Position numbers and translations under genes: made by a program
From: a bacterium
Lineage (GTDB): Bacteria; Cyanobacteriota; Vampirovibrionia; Obscuribacterales; Obscuribacteraceae
DNA length: 6,687 nucleotides
Direction: 5' to 3'
Assembly: GCA_030431355.1 (NCBI GenBank)
Contig: JAUIJG010000302.1
Span: 1-6,687, forward strand
The notes under the pieces: model-generated
The model's input: the letters and a program-made list of their open reading frames with translations, nothing else
What the model was told of the DNA's origin: nothing
The model's database searches: none
Part shown: positions 5,409 to 6,687 of the stretch, piece by piece
How positions within the stretch are numbered: position 1 is the first letter of the stretch
How the letters are laid out: each line of letters begins with the position of its first letter

Positions 5409-6081
5409 CTTCTTCTATCTCATCTTTTGTTTCGATGCCGGTATCAGTTATCACCAATTTTTTGCGGAGATTTTCCCTGGCTCTGAATAGCAGTGATTTT
5501 ATTGAACTAATAGAGATTCCCATTATCTCACTGATTTCATTATATGAAAGGTCCTGTTGATATTTGAGCAGGAAGGCTTCCTTTTGATTTGCTGGTATCG
5601 TAGATAATGCTTGAGCAAATGACTTTTGGGATAGCTTTCTATCAATCTCCGTTGAAGCATCGGATTCGGTGACGGGTTCTTTATATAGCGAGTCATCGTC
5701 AAGGGAAGCTTCATACTTCCTTGCTCTAATTAGATTCAGGGTGGTATTCCTGGCTATCCTCAATAGCCATGGGCGGAACTCCCTGGAATTGTCAAAGGAG
5801 TCCAGGGCTCGGTACACTTTTAAAAAAGTCTCCTGGGTCACGTCTGCTGTCTGTTCATGATTGCGAAGCATTTGAAAGACTATGTTGTAGACCTGCTTCT
5901 GGTAGCGGCGAACAAGAACCTCGAAGCACTTTTTGTCGCCTTTTTGAGCAGAGCTGATCAGATTTTGATCACTCACTTCTTTTAGGGAATCGGATTTGTG
6001 CATTCGGTCAGTCACTTGGTTGACTATCCAGTCCAGGGTATTCGACATTGTGCCTAAGTATACCGAGCCTTCCTGTCTCAT
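5398..6081 (-). CDS. ECF-type RNA polymerase sigma factor
   Basis: The 227-residue sigma-70-family factor has only regions 2 and 4, as in the extracytoplasmic function group. Region 2 (about 53-122) includes the core-binding and -10 recognition helices with DVTQETFLKVYRAL (80-93) and FRPWLLRIARNTTLNLIR (102-119). After a linker of about 35 residues, region 4 (156-208) has the helix-turn-helix LSYNEISEIMGISISSIKS (178-196) followed by LLFRARENLRKKL. The N-terminus is longer than average. ATG 6079-6081 lies 7 bases after the upstream stop and uses the AGG of that gene's last codons. ATG at 6046-6048 (residue 12) with AGG four bases upstream would give a more typical length and is a real alternative. 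It is followed by its anti-sigma factor (11-base overlap). Such factors often activate their own operon; the promoter would lie beyond the Spy-like gene. Confidence 0.93.
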   Translation of the reverse strand: MRQEGSVYLGTMSNTLDWIVNQVTDRMHKSDSLKEVSDQNLISSAQKGDKKCFEVLVRRYQKQVYNIVFQMLRNHEQTADVTQETFLKVYRALDSFDNSREFRPWLLRIARNTTLNLIRARKYEASLDDDSLYKEPVTESDASTEIDRKLSQKSFAQALSTIPANQKEAFLLKYQQDLSYNEISEIMGISISSIKSLLFRARENLRKKLVITDTGIETKDEIEEDGK

Positions 6082-6088
6082 TGATCAA

Positions 6089-6687
6089 TTACCTGCCGCT
6101 GTCGTTCAAGAATAAGCCTAATCTAGGATTTCCGGTGAGGCGAGCTTTCATTTTATGGGCAATGATCTCCTTTTGCTCCTTCGTGAGCGTCGAACGCACC
6201 TTCATCATGGTAGCTCTTCTTCGGTTGGCGATCTGTTCATGAATCGCTTTGACCGAGTCTATTTTCTTGCTCAGGGCTTCGTTTGAGACCGATTCGTCCG
6301 CTACCATGTCGGCAATCTCTATTCCCTGGGCTCGCATTTTCGCACGCAGGGGTTTAGCGTATTCAAACTGGCTGTCAAATAAGGCGTTTAGCTCTCTTTG
6401 CTGTGGCTCACTGGCGTCTATCAGAGAGAAGAACTTCTTGATGAAGTGATTCTTCAGGGCCTCTTTCAGCTCCGGGTCGGCACCGCACGCGTCGAGCGCG
6501 GCGAACGCCTCCTGCAGCTCGGCTCCACAGGCCTTCATCACGACGTCGTCGCGGGAGGCTCCGGTGTAGGGCGGCGCGCCGGTCAGCACTTCACACAGCA
6601 TCGCGCCGAGCGCGAAGACGTCCGAACGCTGGTCGACCTGCTCGATGTCGCCGTTCGCCTGCTCGGGCGGCATGTAGGGCGGAGTGC
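6089..6687 (-). CDS. Composite frame: Ser/Thr kinase fragment joined to a Spy/CpxP-like LTxxQ protein, 5' end beyond window
   Basis: One open frame made of two unrelated parts; residues are numbered from an internal ATG at 6673. Residues 1-69, with the four codons before it (TPPY), are a protein-kinase C-lobe piece: activation-segment end YMPPEQA and subdomain IX RSDVFALGAMLCEVLTG (16-32). The kinase stops mid-domain and has no subdomain XI Arg. From about residue 70 to 194 the protein is helical and Lys/Arg/Glu-rich, ending with MMKVRSTLTKEQKEI (156-170). That has the LTxxQ motif of Spy/CpxP/ZraP-type periplasmic proteins, with an earlier related SEPQQREL (88-95). These proteins are chaperones or sensors for metal or envelope stress, normally behind a signal peptide or membrane anchor, which is missing here. 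The stop lies 7 bases before the sigma start, so the Spy-like part belongs to the sigma operon. The fusion may not be real. Confidence 0.6.
   Translation of the reverse strand, partial: TPPYMPPEQANGDIEQVDQRSDVFALGAMLCEVLTGAPPYTGASRDDVVMKACGAELQEAFAALDACGADPELKEALKNHFIKKFFSLIDASEPQQRELNALFDSQFEYAKPLRAKMRAQGIEIADMVADESVSNEALSKKIDSVKAIHEQIANRRRATMMKVRSTLTKEQKEIIAHKMKARLTGNPRLGLFLNDSGR
6467..6687 (-). other. High-GC segment with planctomycete-style kinase code; probable foreign or mis-assembled sequence
   Basis: Hand counts give 42, 43 and 41 G+C per 60 bases for 6481-6540, 6541-6600 and 6601-6660 (70% overall), against 28 and 30 for 6361-6420 and 6421-6480 (48%). The step coincides with the point where kinase-like protein ends (LDACGADPEL) and LTxxQ-type protein begins. 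The phrasing VDQRSDVFALGAMLCEVLTG and LDACGAD is, from memory of the family, common in kinases of Planctomycetes such as Gemmata relatives. The segment continues past the right edge. Confidence 0.6.

Noticed and set aside
1..6687. CRISPR arrays, insertion sequences, tRNA or rRNA genes.
   Set aside because: I saw no regularly spaced direct repeats, transposase motifs, terminal inverted repeats, tRNA cloverleaf or rRNA-like sequence by reading both strands.

Overview
The window is bacterial: genes are tightly packed, ribosome-binding sites and Rho-independent terminators are clear, and the families are bacterial. Base composition is moderate (about 48% G+C in the stretch I counted by hand, 6361-6480) until about position 6467. 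From there to the right edge it jumps to about 70% (6481-6660, hand count). I cannot name the organism. The moderate GC, secreted disordered proteins and gene mix would suit an environmental lineage such as the non-photosynthetic relatives of Cyanobacteria, but that is a guess. The last 220 bases encode a kinase fragment of a style common in Planctomycetes and may come from a different genome through a chimeric assembly.

Left part, minus strand: the first 207 codons of a PLP-dependent threonine dehydratase/serine racemase-family enzyme run off the left edge. It starts 3 bases after a gene for a secreted, low-complexity, 399-residue protein carrying a run of 11-residue Gly-rich repeats. A 250-base intergenic stretch follows. 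It holds a near-consensus sigma-70 promoter (TTGAAC, 17 bases, TATAAT) that drives a tiny plus-strand gene for a 44-residue, single-pass membrane protein with a GTG start. A minus-strand universal stress protein (UspA family) converges on it, with a hairpin between the two.

Centre, plus strand: a 470-base gap precedes a type I-beta DAHP synthase, the first enzyme of aromatic amino acid synthesis. This gap is the most interesting part of the window. It contains a structured segment closed by a textbook terminator (2974-3004). Next come a 32-codon leader peptide with four Trp codons (three in a 4-codon stretch), a hairpin within the leader, an alternative antiterminator pairing (8 of 9 pairs) and a second textbook terminator (3199-3235) just before the DAHP synthase start. 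The natural reading is tryptophan-responsive, ribosome-mediated attenuation of DAHP synthase. The synthase itself lacks the N-terminal regulatory domain that would give allosteric feedback.

Right part, minus strand, read from right to left: an apparent operon of a Spy/CpxP-like (LTxxQ) protein, an ECF sigma factor, a zinc-finger-type membrane anti-sigma factor that overlaps it by 11 bases, and a multi-pass membrane protein. This order recalls metal- or envelope-stress systems in which a periplasmic Spy-like sensor sits beside an ECF sigma/anti-sigma pair. The N-terminal part of the Spy-like gene is replaced, in frame, by the high-GC kinase fragment.
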